Of a stretch of 64,000 bases of DNA, positions 32,708 to 41,409 are shown piece by piece (the stretch's first letter is position 1; each line of letters starts with the position of its first letter). Made by a program: the position numbers and the translations under genes. Source of the stretch: Poindextera sp963706385 (GTDB lineage Bacteria; Pseudomonadota; Alphaproteobacteria; Caulobacterales; Caulobacteraceae); contig OY970153.1 in assembly GCA_963706385.1 (NCBI GenBank), forward strand, positions 992,001-1,056,000. Direction: 5' to 3'. The notes under the pieces were generated by a model that made no database searches, was not told where the DNA came from, and was given only the letters and a program-made list of their open reading frames with translations.

Positions 32708-33163
32708 ATGCGTACGATCGACTTTTCCCCGCTTTATCGCTCCGTCGTCGGCTTCGACCGGCTCGCCGCGCTGCTGGACGCCGCCGGCGCCGAGAACGCG
32801 ACCGGCTATCCGCCGTACAACATCGAACGGACCGCCGATGACGCCTACCGCATCGAAATCGCGGTGGCGGGCTTCAAGCCCGAGGAGCTGAACGTCGAGG
32901 TCAAGGAAAACCTGCTGACCGTTCAGGGTCGCAAGGCCGCCAACGACGAGCCCCGCCGCTACCTTCACCGCGGTCTCGCCGAGCGCGACTTCGAGCGCCG
33001 GTTCCAACTCGCCGACTATGTGGTGGTGACCGACGCCAAGCTGGTCGACGGCCTTCTGACCATCTCGCTGAAACGCGAACTACCCGAACTCCTCAAGCCT
33101 CGGCGGATCGAAATCTCCACCGGCCAGGATCAGGGGCTGATCGAGGACGAACAAGCCGCCTGA
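32708..33163 (+). CDS. Small heat-shock protein, Hsp20/IbpA family
   Basis: The 151-residue protein starts with MRTIDFSPLYRSVVGFDRL, as class A rhizobial and caulobacterial sHsps do, and contains an alpha-crystallin domain (about 35-125) with YRIEIAVAGF, ELNVEVKENLLTVQGRK and the GLLTISLKRELPE motif. It holds unfolded proteins in the cytoplasm under stress. The start at 32708 follows AGGAGGATGTGCTG. The gene ends before a strong intrinsic terminator (33188-33214), consistent with a monocistronic heat-shock transcript. Confidence 0.93.
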   Translation: MRTIDFSPLYRSVVGFDRLAALLDAAGAENATGYPPYNIERTADDAYRIEIAVAGFKPEELNVEVKENLLTVQGRKAANDEPRRYLHRGLAERDFERRFQLADYVVVTDAKLVDGLLTISLKRELPELLKPRRIEISTGQDQGLIEDEQAA

Positions 33164-33187
33164 TATGGAGCGGCAGTGGTTTAGCCA

Positions 33188-33214
33188 GGGCGGCGCGGCG
33201 ACGCGCCGCCCTTT
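33188..33214 (+). terminator. Intrinsic terminator after hsp20
   Basis: GGGCGGCGCG (33188-33197), a GCGA loop and CGCGCCGCCC (33202-33211) form a perfect 10-bp stem followed by TTT. It lies 25 bp after the hsp20 stop and before the convergent pentapeptide-repeat gene. Confidence 0.75.
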
Positions 33215-33222
33215 CGCGTTGG

Positions 33223-34488
33223 TCATTGCGTGACGGTCGGCTGCTCGAGACCCTTGACGCCGGGACGGTGCGTGCCGGTCAGGTCTGCGTGACGCATCGC
33301 CGCGCCGGTGAAGTTCGAGCGCGAGAGATCGGCCAGGGTCAGCACCGCATGGCGCAGGTCGGCGCCCGAAAAATCGGTCCCCTTGGCCACCAAACGGGTC
33401 ATGTCGCAGGGCAGAACCCGGTCCCGCCCGATCATCAGCGGACCCAGCAGCGCCTCGCGCAGATCCGAACCCGATAGCTTGGCTCCGATGAGCCGCGCGC
33501 CTCGCAGGTCGGCGCGACGCAGGTTGCATGAGCGAAGATCCGCGCCTTCCAGGTGCGCGCCCTGAAGCTGCACCCCTTCCATGTCCACCCCGTAGAACAC
33601 CGCCCCCTTGGCTGAAAGCGCGGTCAGATCGTAACCCTTGATCGATTTCAGCGACCGAAGATCGGCGCCGTCGAACACCGAGGGCGCGCCCTCGCGGCCG
33701 GCGGTCTCGCACCACAGGGCGTGGGCGGCCACCATCTCGGCGTATGGCAGCTCCGAGACATCCTTGCCAGAGGGCTGGTCGGTCAGGGCCCCTTCCATCC
33801 GCGTATCGGTGGTGTTGCAGGCGTAGATCGTCGTCCCCACCAGGACCGCGCCGCGCAAGTCCGCGCCCGACAGGTCCGCGCCCGACAGGTCCGCACCAGC
33901 CAGATTGGCGCCGGACATCGTCGCCTGCCTGAGATTGGCGCGGACCAGCTTGGCGTCCTTCATGATCGCGTCGGTGAAGTCAGCGCGGATGGCGATCACT
34001 CCCGAAAGTTTGGAGCGTTCAAGATTGGTGCCGACCAGGGTCGCGCCATGGGCCTCGGCCACGCGGTTGACGTGCTCGATCATCCGCAAGCCCTTGCCGC
34101 GATCGGCCGCGGCGATCGAGCCTTCGCGCAGGTCGGCTTCGAACAGGTCAGCGCCAGACAGGTCCGCCCCGCGCATGCAGGAACCGCGCAGGTCCGAGCG
34201 GCGCATCGAAGCCTCGCTGAGGTCGGCCTCCTGGAGATCGGCGCCAAAGAACACCGCATGGTCCAGCCGGGCGTTGGCGAACTTCACACCATGCAAGACG
34301 GCGCCGGTGAAATCGGCGTCGCACAGGTTGCGTCCGCGGAAGTTCAGCCCCGACAGGTCCATCCACGAAAATACCGCCCGCGCCCCGCCCGGCCGGGCGG
34401 TCCAAAGCCGGTCGTGCTTGACGCAGATCTCGTCGGCTTCTTCTTGGGTGAGCCGGCGATATGTGCCCGCCGTGCCAATCGCGGACAT
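33223..34488 (-). CDS. Pentapeptide repeat protein
   Basis: The 421-residue protein contains three blocks of A(D/N)LXX pentapeptides: about 45-105 (including ADLQEADLSEASMRRSDLRG), 150-210 (ADLSGADLSGADLRGAVL) and 300-400 (LEGADLRSCNLRRADLRGARL). These should form right-handed quadrilateral beta-helices. No catalytic domain or membrane segment is seen. Some such proteins mimic DNA and inhibit gyrase, but most are of unknown function; none can be assigned here. ATG 34488 is chosen over TTG 34497. It converges on hsp20. Confidence 0.88.
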   Translation of the reverse strand: MSAIGTAGTYRRLTQEEADEICVKHDRLWTARPGGARAVFSWMDLSGLNFRGRNLCDADFTGAVLHGVKFANARLDHAVFFGADLQEADLSEASMRRSDLRGSCMRGADLSGADLFEADLREGSIAAADRGKGLRMIEHVNRVAEAHGATLVGTNLERSKLSGVIAIRADFTDAIMKDAKLVRANLRQATMSGANLAGADLSGADLSGADLRGAVLVGTTIYACNTTDTRMEGALTDQPSGKDVSELPYAEMVAAHALWCETAGREGAPSVFDGADLRSLKSIKGYDLTALSAKGAVFYGVDMEGVQLQGAHLEGADLRSCNLRRADLRGARLIGAKLSGSDLREALLGPLMIGRDRVLPCDMTRLVAKGTDFSGADLRHAVLTLADLSRSNFTGAAMRHADLTGTHRPGVKGLEQPTVTQ

Positions 34489-34616
34489 AGGCGTCAATCC
34501 GAAGGTGAAGGGTCCCGCGACTATGCTGTGACGCGGTTAACGATACCTTTCTGGAATCCTGGCCGGATCGCTCGGCGCGCACCAATTCCGCGCCTCGCCA
34601 AGGTCAGATTGTCGCG

Positions 34617-35330
34617 CTACGTCAGGCTTGGCAGGGCCTCGGCGCGATTGGTGTCCAGGTAATGCGCGCCGACAGGCCTCAGCGCCCCATCGAGCTCGAC
34701 CGCCAGCGGGTTGCCCGTCGGAATTTCAAGGCTGACGATCGCCGAATCCGCCACCGCGAACAGGTGCTTGACGATCGCGCGCAGTGAATTGCCATGCGCG
34801 GCGATCAGCAGGGTCTCGCCGGCCGCGAGCTTCGGCGCGATCTCGTCCGTCCAATAGGGCAGCACGCGCTCCAGCGTGGTCTTCAGGCTCTCGGTGTCCG
34901 GGATCGGCGCACCGGCGTAGCGGCGGTCGCGGGTGAAATCGTATTCGCCGCCCGGCGCCAGCGGCGGCGGCGGGACGTCGTAGGATCGCCGCCAGATCCT
35001 GACCTGCTCCTCGCCATGGCGCTCGGCGGTCTCGGCCTTGTTGAAGCCTGTCAAGCCGCCGTAGTGGCGCTCATTCAGCCGCCAGTCCTTGATCATCGGA
35101 ATCCAGAGCTGGCCGCATTCGACCAGCGCGATGTCGGCCGTGCGGATCGCCCGGGTCAGGACGGAAGCGTAGCAGCGATCGAAGGCCACGCCCGCCTCGC
35201 CAAGCAGGCGACCGGCCCAGCGCGCCTGAGCCTCGCCCTCGGCGGTCAGGTCGATGTCCACCCAACCGGTGAAGCGGTTCTCGAGATTCCAACGGCTCTG
35301 GCCATGGCGGAGCAGGACGAGAGTGGGCAT
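34617..35330 (-). CDS. gpmA: 2,3-bisphosphoglycerate-dependent phosphoglycerate mutase
   Basis: The 237-residue protein has the mutase signature LLRHGQSRWNLENRFTGW, with phospho-accepting His9, followed by RHYGGLTGFNKAETAERHGEEQV, PIPDTESLKTTLERVLPYW and the second His in AAHGNSLRAIVKHL. It interconverts 3- and 2-phosphoglycerate in glycolysis. The start is ATG 35330; the frame upstream to 35405 is not conserved. It is monocistronic in context and divergent from a small membrane-protein gene. Confidence 0.96.
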   Translation of the reverse strand: MPTLVLLRHGQSRWNLENRFTGWVDIDLTAEGEAQARWAGRLLGEAGVAFDRCYASVLTRAIRTADIALVECGQLWIPMIKDWRLNERHYGGLTGFNKAETAERHGEEQVRIWRRSYDVPPPPLAPGGEYDFTRDRRYAGAPIPDTESLKTTLERVLPYWTDEIAPKLAAGETLLIAAHGNSLRAIVKHLFAVADSAIVSLEIPTGNPLAVELDGALRPVGAHYLDTNRAEALPSLT

Positions 35331-35494
35331 GGGCGCGGGCGCTCGCTTTTTAGCCTGAACGGCGATTGGCAAGGGCGGGCTAAGGGGCGACGCGTCCGGC
35401 GTCAAGCGGCCGAGGGGCCGGACCGGTCGTCACGGCCTCTGAGCCGATGCAGTCGAGGGCTCCACAGCAGCCGGCCACCTGCTATATCCCGCCC

Positions 35495-35728
35495 ATGTCC
35501 GACCGCTTCTTCCTGGCGCTGATGGCCGCCGCCGCCGTCGTGATGATCGGCTTCGCCGCCGTCTGGCCCCAGGGATTGGGCTCGCGCTCGCCCTGGCCTT
35601 TCGGCCATGCGCTCTTGCAGCAGAGCGCGGTCACGCAGGCGGCGATGGCGCGCGAAGCCGCCGCGGCCCCGCTAAGGCGGGTGGCGCCGGGGCCTGACGC
35701 TCCGGCAGGCCTACGGGCCGGTCAATGA
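35495..35728 (+). CDS. Small single-pass membrane protein of unknown function upstream of kdsD
   Basis: The 77-residue product has an N-terminal hydrophobic helix (about 5-25, FFLALMAAAAVVMIGFAAVWP) and an Ala/Arg-rich tail. ATG 35495 lies within a run of GC-rich sequence without an obvious Shine-Dalgarno. Its TGA overlaps the kdsD ATG by 4 nt, which supports that it is a real coding region coupled to kdsD. No homologue is recognised. Confidence 0.6.
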   Translation: MSDRFFLALMAAAAVVMIGFAAVWPQGLGSRSPWPFGHALLQQSAVTQAAMAREAAAAPLRRVAPGPDAPAGLRAGQ

Positions 35729-36687
35729 GCGACTTCGACGCCATCGCGGTCGGGCGGCGGGTCTTGGCGGTCGAGGCCGAGGCGCTAAGCCAGCTCGCCG
35801 CCAGCCTCGGCGAGCCCTTTGTCCGGGCTGTCGAAACGCTGTTCCGCGCCGACGGCCGCATCGTCTGTTCGGGTATGGGCAAGTCGGGCCACGTGGCGCG
35901 CAAGATCGCCGCCACCCTCGCCTCGACCGGCGCGCCGGCCCTGTTCGTCCACCCCGGCGAGGCCAGCCACGGCGATCTCGGGATGATCGGGGCTGGCGAT
36001 GCGATCCTGGCCCTGTCCAAGACCGGCGAGACCCGCGAATTGGCCGACATTCTGGCCTACGCCAAGCGCTTTTCGATCCCGCTGATCGCGGTCACCGCCG
36101 TGGCGGACAGCGCGCTCGGCCGGGCGGCGGACATCGTACTGCTGATGCCCGATGCGGCCGAAGCCGCCGACGCGCTGAACGCGCCCACCACCTCGACCAC
36201 CTTGCAAATGGCGCTGGGCGACGCGCTGGCGGTGGCCCTGCTCGAGCGGCGCGGCTTCACCGCCAGCGATTTCGGCGTGCTGCACCCAGGCGGCAAACTT
36301 GGCGCGATGCTGCGCACCGTGGGCGATCTGATGCATGGGCCGGACGAGCTGCCGCTGGTCGCGCCGGGGACGTCGATGGCGAGCACGATCGTCACCATGA
36401 GCGAAAAGCGTTTCGGCTGTGTCGGCGTCTGCGACGCGGACGGCAAGCTGATCGGGATCATCACCGACGGCGACATCCGCCGGCACATCGACGGACTGCT
36501 GGACCACACCGCCAGCGAGGTGATGACGCCGCACCCCAAGACCGCGTCGCCTGGCGCTTTGGCGGCCGAGGCGCTGAAGCGGATGACCGACGTCTCGCCG
36601 CCGTCGACCGTGCTGTTCGTGGTCGAGGATGATCGGCCGGTCGGCATCTTGCACGTACACGATCTGTTGCGCGCCGGTGTTATGTAG
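35725..36687 (+). CDS. kdsD: D-arabinose-5-phosphate isomerase (KpsF/GutQ family)
   Basis: The 320-residue protein has an N-terminal SIS domain (about 35-170) with CSGMGKSGHVARKIAATLASTGAPALFVHPGEASHGDLGM and a LALSKTGET phosphosugar site, then two CBS domains (about 205-320) including GIITDGDIRRHI. It converts ribulose-5-phosphate to arabinose-5-phosphate for KDO synthesis, matching waaA and lpxK in the window. The next gene starts 54 bp downstream on the same strand. Confidence 0.94.
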   Translation: MSDFDAIAVGRRVLAVEAEALSQLAASLGEPFVRAVETLFRADGRIVCSGMGKSGHVARKIAATLASTGAPALFVHPGEASHGDLGMIGAGDAILALSKTGETRELADILAYAKRFSIPLIAVTAVADSALGRAADIVLLMPDAAEAADALNAPTTSTTLQMALGDALAVALLERRGFTASDFGVLHPGGKLGAMLRTVGDLMHGPDELPLVAPGTSMASTIVTMSEKRFGCVGVCDADGKLIGIITDGDIRRHIDGLLDHTASEVMTPHPKTASPGALAAEALKRMTDVSPPSTVLFVVEDDRPVGILHVHDLLRAGVM

Positions 36688-36741
36688 GCCGTCTGGCGCG
36701 GGTGATATCTGTGCCGCGCTGTCGCAAATCGATGAGGCTCC

Positions 36742-38244
36742 ATGTTCCCCCCTCCCCGCGCCGACCTATCGCCCAACACCCTGGCCTTCGAGACCACCCC
36801 GCTGGTCAAGGCGACCGGCTTTCGCGAGTACGACGCGCGCTGGCTGTTGGAAAAGGAGATCAACCTGCTGGGCGTGCAGGCCCTGGGCCTGGGCCTTGCG
36901 ACCTACATCCATGAGCTGGATCAGTCGAAGATCGTCGTCGGTCACGATTTCCGCTCCTATTCGCTGTCGGTCAAACAGGCCCTGACGCTGGGCCTGATGA
37001 CTGGCGGGTGCGAGGTGCTCGACATCGGCCTGGCGCTCACGCCGATGGCCTATTTCGCCCAGTTCGACCTCGACGCGCCGTGCGTGGCCATGGTCACCGC
37101 CAGCCACAACGAGAACGGCTGGACCGGGGTCAAGATGGGCGCCCAGCGGCCGCTGACGTTCGGGCCCGACGAGATGGGCCGGCTGCGCGAGATCGTGCTG
37201 GGCGGCGCGTTCAAGGAGCGGCCGGGCGGGCGGCTGTCGCGCGTCGACGGGGTGATGGAGCGCTACATCGCCGACGCGGCCTCGCGCGCCAGGCTGACGC
37301 GGCCGCTGACGGTGGTGGCGGCGTGCGGCAACGGCACCGCGGGCGCCTTCGCGCCTCAGGCCCTGCGAGCGATGGGGGTGGCCGAGGTGATCGAGATGGA
37401 CTGCGACCTCGACTGGACCTTCCCGAAATACAATCCCAATCCCGAGGACCACGCCATGCTCACGGTGATGGCCGCGCGGGTGCGCGAGACCGGAGCCGAC
37501 CTGGCGCTGGGCTTCGACGGCGACGGCGACCGCTGCGGGGTGGTGGACGACGAGGGCGAGGAGATCTTCGCCGACAAGATCGGCCTGATCGTGGCCCGCG
37601 ACCTGGCGCCGCTGCACAAGGGCGCGAAGTTCGTCGTCGACGTCAAATCCACCGGCCTGTTCGCCACCGATCCAGTGCTGGCCGCGAACGGCTGCTCGAC
37701 CGTCTACTGGAAGACCGGCCACAGCTACATCAAGCGCAAGACCGCCGAGATCGGCGCCCTGGCCGGCTTCGAGAAAAGCGGCCACTTCTTCTTCAACGCG
37801 CCGCTCGGACGCGGCTACGACTGCGGCCTGACCGCCGCGGCGGCGATCCTGTCCGTGCTCGACCGCAATCCGGGTAAGAAGCTCAGCGAGCTGAAGCACG
37901 CCCTGCCGGTGGCCTACACCTCGCTGACCATGTCGCCGTACTGCGCGGACGAGAAGAAATACGGCGTGGTCGACAAGATCGTCGCCGAATACCAGGCCCT
38001 GGCCCAGGCCGGCGGAACCATCCTGGGACGGAAGATCGCCGAGGTGATCACCGTCAATGGGGTCCGGGTGGCCCTGGAGGACGGTTCGTGGCTTTTGGTG
38101 CGCGCCTCGTCCAATAAGCCGGAAATCGTGGTCGTGGTCGAAAGCACCCGCTCGGCCGACGACATGCGCGCGCTGTTCCGCCAAGAGGTCAAGCCGCGGC
38201 TGGCCAAGCAGCCCGACGTCGGGGCATACAACCAGGAAATCTGA
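36742..38244 (+). CDS. Phosphomannomutase/phosphoglucomutase
   Basis: The 500-residue alpha-D-phosphohexomutase has the phosphoserine loop MVTASHNENGWTGVKMG (Ser in SHN), the metal-binding DGDGDRCGVVD and sugar-binding GFEKSGHFFFN, with a C-terminal phosphate-binding RASSNKPE. It interconverts 6- and 1-phosphates of mannose or glucose and so supplies GDP-mannose or UDP-glucose pathways; galU and ugd are nearby. AlgC-type dual specificity is likely, but sequence alone does not decide it. Confidence 0.93.
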   Translation: MFPPPRADLSPNTLAFETTPLVKATGFREYDARWLLEKEINLLGVQALGLGLATYIHELDQSKIVVGHDFRSYSLSVKQALTLGLMTGGCEVLDIGLALTPMAYFAQFDLDAPCVAMVTASHNENGWTGVKMGAQRPLTFGPDEMGRLREIVLGGAFKERPGGRLSRVDGVMERYIADAASRARLTRPLTVVAACGNGTAGAFAPQALRAMGVAEVIEMDCDLDWTFPKYNPNPEDHAMLTVMAARVRETGADLALGFDGDGDRCGVVDDEGEEIFADKIGLIVARDLAPLHKGAKFVVDVKSTGLFATDPVLAANGCSTVYWKTGHSYIKRKTAEIGALAGFEKSGHFFFNAPLGRGYDCGLTAAAAILSVLDRNPGKKLSELKHALPVAYTSLTMSPYCADEKKYGVVDKIVAEYQALAQAGGTILGRKIAEVITVNGVRVALEDGSWLLVRASSNKPEIVVVVESTRSADDMRALFRQEVKPRLAKQPDVGAYNQEI

Positions 38245-38303
38245 TCCGGCGCTTTCAGGTCGTATTCGCGCGCCTCAACCCCTCGCCTTCGGAGTAGATC
38301 GCC

Positions 38304-39617
38304 ATGCGCGTCGCGATGATCGGAACCGGCTACGTCGGTCTGGTGTCCGGGGCCTGCTTCGCCGATTTCGGCCATGTGGTCACCTGTATCGACAAGGACG
38401 CCGGCAAGATCGCCCGCCTGCGGGAGGGGGTGCTGCCGATCTTCGAGCCGGGGCTGGAGGACCTGGTGGCGCGCAACGAGCGCGAGGGACGGCTGTTCTT
38501 CGACACCAACTCGAGCCAGGCGGTGCGCGAAGCGGATGCGGTGTTCATCGCGGTCGGCACCCCCTCGCGGCGCGGCGATGGCCATGCCGACCTAACCTAT
38601 GTCCATGCCGCGGCCGAGGAGATCGCCGGCCTGATCGATGGATTCACCGTGGTGGTGACCAAGTCGACCGTGCCGGTGGGAACCGGCGACGAGATCGAGG
38701 CAATCATCCGCCGCGCGCGGCCGGACGCCGATGTGGCGGTGGTCTCCAATCCGGAATTCCTGCGCGAGGGCGCGGCGATCAATGATTTCAAGCGGCCGGA
38801 TCGGGTGGTCGTGGGCATCGAGGACGAGCGGGCGCGGGCGGTGATGGCCGAGCTCTACCGCCCGCTGAACCTGAACGAGACGCCGATCCTGTTCACCCAC
38901 CGGCGCACCTCCGAGCTGACCAAATATGCGGCCAACGCCTTCCTGGCGATGAAGATCACCTTCATCAACGAGGTGGCCGACCTATGCGAGGCGTTGGGCG
39001 CGGACGTCCAGCAGATCGCCCGCGGCATCGGGCTGGACAACCGGATCGGCTCGAAGTTTCTGCACGCCGGGCCAGGCTACGGCGGCTCCTGTTTTCCCAA
39101 GGACACCCTCGCCCTGGTGCGCACCGCCGCCGCCGCCGGCAGCCCGCTGCAACTGGTCGAAACCACGGTGCGGGTCAACGACGCGCGCAAGAAAGCCATG
39201 GCCGGCAAGATCGCGCGGGGCCTGAACGGGGATCTCGCCGGCAAGACCATCGGCGTCCTGGGCCTGACCTTCAAGCCGAACACCGACGACATGCGCGAGG
39301 CGCCGAGCCTGGAGATCATCCCGGCGCTGCAGGCGATGGGCGCGAGGGTGCAGGCGTTCGATCCCGAGGGCCACGAAGCGCGCCAGCTCCTGCCCGGCGT
39401 GGACTTCAAGCCGGGCCCCTACGAGGCGGCCGCGGGCGCCGACGCCCTGGTCATCCTGACCGAGTGGGATCAGTTCCGGGCGTTGGACCTGGATCGGATC
39501 AAAAACGCGATGGCCAAGCCGGTGGTGATCGATCTGCGCAACATCTATCGGCCGGCCGAGATGAAGGCGTGCGGCTTCCGCTACATCGGCGTCGGCCGCG
39601 GCGCCGAGACCGTCTGA
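38304..39617 (+). CDS. ugd: UDP-glucose 6-dehydrogenase
   Basis: The 437-residue enzyme begins MRVAMIGTGYVGLVSGACFADFGH (NAD-binding fold), and has STVPVGTGDEI, the substrate and active-site region GPGYGGSCFPKDTLAL with catalytic Cys in GGSCF, and LGLTFKPNTDDMREAPS. It oxidises UDP-glucose to UDP-glucuronate, used in LPS or capsule sugars such as galacturonic acid. It lies 59 bp after the phosphohexomutase and is followed by a convergent small gene. Confidence 0.96.
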   Translation: MRVAMIGTGYVGLVSGACFADFGHVVTCIDKDAGKIARLREGVLPIFEPGLEDLVARNEREGRLFFDTNSSQAVREADAVFIAVGTPSRRGDGHADLTYVHAAAEEIAGLIDGFTVVVTKSTVPVGTGDEIEAIIRRARPDADVAVVSNPEFLREGAAINDFKRPDRVVVGIEDERARAVMAELYRPLNLNETPILFTHRRTSELTKYAANAFLAMKITFINEVADLCEALGADVQQIARGIGLDNRIGSKFLHAGPGYGGSCFPKDTLALVRTAAAAGSPLQLVETTVRVNDARKKAMAGKIARGLNGDLAGKTIGVLGLTFKPNTDDMREAPSLEIIPALQAMGARVQAFDPEGHEARQLLPGVDFKPGPYEAAAGADALVILTEWDQFRALDLDRIKNAMAKPVVIDLRNIYRPAEMKACGFRYIGVGRGAETV

Positions 39618-39635
39618 CGCCTTGCGCCCGGCGAC

Positions 39636-39779
39636 TCAGCCGTAGAGCCGCACCGCCGCCCAGATCAATCCGACCCAGAAGACCGCCGACAGAATGACGG
39701 TGACCGCCACGCAAGTTATCGGATTGCGCCGGAAGTCGCGCGTTTCAGATTGCGGGTGAGCGCCCGGAAGAGTGCCCAT
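39636..39779 (-). CDS. 47-residue single-pass membrane protein of unknown function
   Basis: A short ORF from ATG 39779 to TGA 39636-39638 encodes an N-terminal soluble part (GTLPGAHPQSETRDFRRNP) and one hydrophobic helix (about 23-42, ITCVAVTVILSAVFWVGLIW) ending in AAVRLYG. The charge pattern (RDFRRNP before the helix) predicts the N-terminus in the cytoplasm. It converges on ugd with an 18-bp gap. No family was recognised. Short coding regions of this type are easily missed. Confidence 0.55.
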   Translation of the reverse strand: MGTLPGAHPQSETRDFRRNPITCVAVTVILSAVFWVGLIWAAVRLYG

Positions 39780-39881
39780 GCGCGGTTTCCTCCGCCGCCG
39801 TCGGGCCTCTAACGGGCGCGATCGACTCGATCAGAATTCCACGGACTTGAAATATTGCAAGAAATTAATCTTGCCGCGCGA

Positions 39882-41237
39882 TCAGGCCGCCACCTGCTTC
39901 ACCGCGCTGGCGATCTCGCGCACCACCTGGGCCACCAGTTTGGGGTCGTCGCCCTCGGCCATCACCCGGATCAGCGGCTCGGTGCCGGAGGCGCGCACCA
40001 CGATGCGGCCGGCGGCGTTCAGCCGCGCCTCGCCCTCGGCGATGGCGGCCTGGACCTGGGCGTTGTCCAGCGGCCTGGCGCCGCTGGTGAAGCGCACGTT
40101 CTCCAGCTTCTGGGGCACGGGCTCGAACTGGCGGGCCAGGTCGCTCATCGGCTTGCCGGTGTTGACCATCACCGCCAGCACCTGCAGGGCCGCGATCAGC
40201 CCGTCGCCGGTGGTGGAGAAATCCGACAGGATCACGTGGCCGGACTGCTCGCCCCCGAGGTTGAAGCCGCCCTCGCGCATCTTGGCCATCACGTAGCGGT
40301 CGCCGACCGCCGTCCGCTCCAGCGTCAACCCGCGCTCGCCCAGGAACCGCTCGAGCCCCAGGTTGGACATCACCGTCGCGACCACCCCGCCGCCTTTCAA
40401 CAGGTCACCGCCGGCCCAGGCCGCGGCGATGATGGCCATGATCTGGTCGCCGTCGACGATCTGGCCCTTCTCGTCGCAGATCACCAGCCGGTCGGCGTCT
40501 CCATCCAGCGCGATGCCGATGTCGGCGCGATACTCGCGCACCGCCCGGCTCATCGCCTGGGGCGAGGTCGAACCGCATTCTTCATTAATATTCAGGCCGT
40601 TGGGCGAGACACCGACCTCCTTGACCTCGGCCCCCAGCTCGTAGAGCGCGGTGGGGGCGACCTTGTAGGCCGCGCCGTTAGCGCAATCGATCACCACGCG
40701 CAGGCCGTTCAGGCTGAGCCGGCGCGGAAAGGTCGCCTTGACGATCTCGACATAGCGAGCCTGAGCGTCGTCGACGCGCAGGACGCGGCCGAGCTCGGTC
40801 GGCTCGGCCAAGCCCTCCTGCAGTCCCTCGTCCATGAGGGCCTCGATCCGCGTCTCCACGTCGTCCGACAGTTTGTAGCCGTCCGGGCCGAACAGCTTGA
40901 TGCCGTTGTCGGCGAAATTGTTGTGCGAAGCCGAGATCATCACCCCGAGATCGGCCCGCATCGAGCGGGTCATCATCGCCACGCCCGGCGTCGGCAGCGG
41001 GCCGAACAGGCGCACGTCCATGCCCACGCTGGCGAAACCGGCCACCAGCGCCGGCTCGATCATATAACCCGACAGACGTGTGTCCTTGCCGATCACCACC
41101 AGATGGCGCCGGTCGCCGCCCGAGCGAAACAGCTTGCCGGCGGCGAGACCCACGCGCAAAGCGACCTCGGCTGTCATCGGATGCCGATTGGCCTGGCCGC
41201 GGATGCCGTCGGTGCCAAAATAGGCGCGTTTATCCAT
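39882..41237 (-). CDS. glmM: Phosphoglucosamine mutase
   Basis: The 451-residue protein starts MDKRAYFGTDGIRG and shows the phosphoserine loop MISASHNNFADNGIKLF, the metal site DGDADRLVICDE, GGEQSGHVIL and the C-terminal RASGTEPLIRVMAE. It converts glucosamine-6-phosphate to the 1-phosphate for UDP-GlcNAc, feeding peptidoglycan and lipid A. It is divergent from glmS, the previous enzyme in the path, across a 172-bp region that holds both promoters. Confidence 0.97.
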   Translation of the reverse strand: MDKRAYFGTDGIRGQANRHPMTAEVALRVGLAAGKLFRSGGDRRHLVVIGKDTRLSGYMIEPALVAGFASVGMDVRLFGPLPTPGVAMMTRSMRADLGVMISASHNNFADNGIKLFGPDGYKLSDDVETRIEALMDEGLQEGLAEPTELGRVLRVDDAQARYVEIVKATFPRRLSLNGLRVVIDCANGAAYKVAPTALYELGAEVKEVGVSPNGLNINEECGSTSPQAMSRAVREYRADIGIALDGDADRLVICDEKGQIVDGDQIMAIIAAAWAGGDLLKGGGVVATVMSNLGLERFLGERGLTLERTAVGDRYVMAKMREGGFNLGGEQSGHVILSDFSTTGDGLIAALQVLAVMVNTGKPMSDLARQFEPVPQKLENVRFTSGARPLDNAQVQAAIAEGEARLNAAGRIVVRASGTEPLIRVMAEGDDPKLVAQVVREIASAVKQVAA

Positions 41238-41409
41238 GTGAGGTCGGCCTCCGAATGCCACGAAACGATCGGTAATCGAGTTTTATTCGACCAACCTTCA
41301 GCGAATGCTAAACGCGGCGGCGAGCCTTACCGATGGGAAACCACTGTAAACCACACTGGCGAGCCACGGAAGAATCCAGGCCGACGCGGGGCCGCGGGAA
41401 TCAGGACGC

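Noticed and set aside
41238..41409. Possible glmS ribozyme before glmS
   Set aside because: The ribozyme's conserved core was not seen and this class is known mainly from Firmicutes. The gap looks like an ordinary divergent promoter region.
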